A stretch of 7,235 nt of DNA from Dehalococcoidia bacterium (GTDB taxonomy: Bacteria; Chloroflexota; Dehalococcoidia; GIF9; AB-539-J10): positions 1 through 7,235 of the forward strand of contig JAUVYD010000075.1 of the NCBI GenBank assembly GCA_030603265.1, in the 5' to 3' direction. Numbering within the stretch: the first letter of the stretch is position 1; every line of letters starts with the position of its first letter. Below the pieces are notes generated by a model that saw nothing but the letters and a program-made list of their open reading frames with translations, made no database searches and was not told where the DNA came from. The position numbers and the translations under genes were made by a program. Positions 5,621-7,235 of the stretch are shown here, piece after piece.

Positions 5621-5649
5621 TTGACAGGACTCTGCGTCGCCTCTAGACT
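5621..5649 (+). promoter_or_regulatory. Sigma70-type promoter of the restriction-modification operon
   Basis: TTGACA (5621-5626, 6/6) is followed after exactly 17 bases by TAGACT (5644-5649, 4/6). Transcription would start near 5656, leaving about 37 bases before the ATG at 5693. This placement argues against the longer methyltransferase reading frame beginning at 5465. Confidence 0.65.
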
Positions 5650-5692
5650 AGCGTCGATCCGTTGGCAGGAGCCGGGTGAACTGCGTTCTTCG

Positions 5693-6751
5693 ATGACCAG
5701 AATGCGTGATACAACGGCAGAAGAAAGCCTCTTTCGGAACTTCACCCTTGCCGAATCCACTTCGCACGTTGCGGAGGTGGATGCCCTTGTGTGCAATGGC
5801 GACGCTGCCGCCTTCCTTCGTACGATTCCAGACGGATACGTCAGGCTCGTGGCCTCGTCGCCACCGTACAACATTGGCAAGCCCTATGAGCACAAGCGCG
5901 ACCTCGGAGACTACCTCGAGTGGCAAGCAGAAGTCCTGGAGCAGTGCGTACGGGTTCTCCAAGATGGGGGCAGTCTCTGTTGGCAAGTGGGCAACTACGT
6001 GGAATCCGGGGAGATAGTCCCGCTGGACGCCTTGTTCTATCCGCTCCTCAAAGAGCGTTGGGGCCTCAAGCTGAGGAATCGCATCGTCTGGCACTTTGAG
6101 CACGGGCTGCATGCCCGGAAGCGTCTCTCGGGCCGATACGAGGTAATCCTCTGGTTCACCAAGGGTGACGACTACCTGTTCAATCTCGACCCCATTCGGG
6201 TGCCACAGAAATACCCCGGGAAGCTCCACCACAAAGGTCCCCACCGCGGCACTCCTTCAGGGAACCCGCTTGGGAAGAATCCGGGAGATATCTGGACACT
6301 ACTGCAGAACGACTGGGACAGCCAGATCTGGGATATCCCGAATGTGAAGTGCAATCACCCCGAGAAGACGCCACATCCTGCGCAGTTTCCCGTCGAACTC
6401 GTGGAACGACTGGTTCTTGCACTCTCTAACCGCGGAGAGGTGGTACTGGATCCTTTCGTAGGCGTCGGCTCCACGTTGGTTGCGGCATTGCTCCACGAAC
6501 GCAGGGCCATAGGTGTGGACATGCAACGCTCGTACGTGGACATCGCGCTTGCTCGTTTGGAGGCTCTGCGCAACGGCACGCTTCGGCGTCGTGCAATGGG
6601 AACCGTGAAGTACACGCCAAACGGGAACGAGAAAATCGCACAACGTCCTCAGGAATGGGGTGTGGATGCCAGAGAGGAATACAGAGCCATTTCACCGCTG
6701 GCTGTAAGGCTGCCGGGCATAGCCGAATCCTCCCCTCGAAATCGAGATTAG
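5693..6751 (+). CDS. Type II DNA methyltransferase, beta class, probably N4-cytosine, RGATCY-type
   Basis: 352 residues from ATG 5693. Catalytic motif IV is SSPPYNIGKPYE (55-66); SPPY is typical of N4-cytosine enzymes, though N6-adenine cannot be excluded. The AdoMet-binding motif I, VLDPFVGVGST (251-261), comes after it, with motif X in the preceding KTPHPAQFPVEL segment (225-236); the order IV...X-I defines the beta class. The specificity region is probably about 170-215. IWDIPNVKCNHPEKT (212-225) is also typical of this group. A basic C-terminal extension (about 297-352) follows the fold. The frame is open from 5465, but the promoter at 5621-5649 and the non-conserved look of the upstream residues favour 5693, with ATG 5702 as alternative; neither has a clear ribosome site. 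The next gene resembles BstYI endonuclease, so this enzyme should protect RGATCY sites in the host. Confidence 0.92.
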   Translation: MTRMRDTTAEESLFRNFTLAESTSHVAEVDALVCNGDAAAFLRTIPDGYVRLVASSPPYNIGKPYEHKRDLGDYLEWQAEVLEQCVRVLQDGGSLCWQVGNYVESGEIVPLDALFYPLLKERWGLKLRNRIVWHFEHGLHARKRLSGRYEVILWFTKGDDYLFNLDPIRVPQKYPGKLHHKGPHRGTPSGNPLGKNPGDIWTLLQNDWDSQIWDIPNVKCNHPEKTPHPAQFPVELVERLVLALSNRGEVVLDPFVGVGSTLVAALLHERRAIGVDMQRSYVDIALARLEALRNGTLRRRAMGTVKYTPNGNEKIAQRPQEWGVDAREEYRAISPLAVRLPGIAESSPRNRD

Positions 6752-6765
6752 GGGCACAAGCGAAG

Positions 6766-7235
6766 ATGCAGATCGCAGAATACTACTCTCATCTCAACGG
6801 ACTCGAGTTCCTGATGGTGCATAAGCCCAACCTGTGGGACGAGATTCAGAGCGTGATCGCATCGGTTGATGCGGCGTCTTGCCTCACCAAGGTTTCTGCC
6901 GAGAAGACTAAGCAGGGGCGTACTCTCTATTCCCCAATTGAACTGAATCGCGAATTCAAGAAGCGATTCAAGGCCCTGACGTGGGATGAACGTAGGGCAT
7001 CATACTGGGTCACGAGCGATGCACAGCTGATTCGTCGATCCATGCATCTGGACCCCGGTGAGCAGAAGCGCCAGATCGAGTCCGCCGGGCTTCGTCCAAT
7101 CTACTCGTATAATCAGACGGACTTCGTCAAGGAAAGGGTGGCTGTGGAAGTGCAGTTTGGGAAGTACTTCGCGGTTGCGTATGACCTGTTCGTGAAGCAT
7201 ATGGCGTTCTACGTGGGCGACGTAATCGATGTCGG
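6766..7235 (+). CDS. BstYI-like type II restriction endonuclease (RGATCY), cut by window edge
   Basis: 156 codons are visible and the frame runs off the end. From memory the sequence follows BstYI (a roughly 203-residue homodimeric endonuclease related to BglII that cuts R^GATCY) nearly throughout: YYSHLNGLEFLMVHKP at the start, EKTKQGRTLYSPIELN, YNQTDFVKERVAVEVQFGKY and AYDLFVKHMAFYV. The PD-(D/E)xK-type active site D119...E128-V-Q130 is present, at the numbers I recall for BstYI. About 45-50 C-terminal residues, including part of the DNA-recognition face, lie outside the window, so intactness is unproven. The gene begins 14 bases after the methyltransferase stop on the same strand; the ribosome site is weak (AGGGG 11 bases upstream, GAAG adjacent to ATG), which could keep endonuclease low relative to methylase. 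Base composition is clearly more AT-rich than the transporter genes. Confidence 0.93.
   Translation, partial: MQIAEYYSHLNGLEFLMVHKPNLWDEIQSVIASVDAASCLTKVSAEKTKQGRTLYSPIELNREFKKRFKALTWDERRASYWVTSDAQLIRRSMHLDPGEQKRQIESAGLRPIYSYNQTDFVKERVAVEVQFGKYFAVAYDLFVKHMAFYVGDVIDV

Noticed and set aside
5465..5692. Longer methyltransferase starting at 5465
   Set aside because: The extension overlaps a consensus promoter at 5621-5649 and has no methylase-like sequence; ATG 5693 gives a normal-length enzyme.
5587..6643. Minus-strand frames opposite the methyltransferase
   Set aside because: They are shadows of the methylase frame; no start context or family motif supports them.

Overview
The window is a high-GC bacterial chromosome segment. 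Most of it runs at roughly 65-70% G+C by eye, falling to about 47-57% in the last 1.5 kb. The gene mix (metal transporters, a crotonase-fold protein, an MFS carrier, a restriction-modification pair) fits an environmental bacterium. A Chloroflexota-like or other high-GC lineage is possible, but nothing here proves a phylum. No rRNA, tRNA, CRISPR array, transposase or phage gene was recognised.

Layout. Positions 1-215 hold nothing I can support. 216-536 (-) encodes a small one-helix membrane protein with an acidic linker and a Cys-containing tail. 731-1693 (-) is a cation diffusion facilitator (CDF) metal exporter with an unusual Cys4 tail. Its promoter (TTGACA-17-TAGAAT, minus strand) lies about 130 bases upstream of the start codon. 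Between them is a GC-rich leader that ends in an intrinsic terminator just before the gene, so the gene looks attenuated. 2141-2950 (+) is a divergently transcribed ZIP-family transporter of the GufA/ZIP11 type. The pair would move divalent metals out (CDF) and in or across (ZIP).

3100-3873 (+) is a crotonase/enoyl-CoA hydratase-fold protein lacking both glutamates of classical hydratases. It converges on 3870-5156 (-), an MFS transporter, and the two stop codons share the bases CTAG. A roughly 540-base intergenic region follows, with a candidate MFS promoter, a 24-bp perfect palindrome, a possible 40-codon ORF and a good promoter (TTGACA-17-TAGACT) facing right.

5693-6751 (+) is a beta-class DNA methyltransferase. 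14 bases after it, 6766-7235+ (+) encodes a restriction endonuclease that closely resembles BstYI (RGATCY) and runs off the window edge. Together they form a type II restriction-modification operon, probably acquired horizontally.

The points most worth following are the structured leader of the CDF gene, with mutually exclusive hairpins and a possible leader peptide, and the crotonase homologue without catalytic glutamates.
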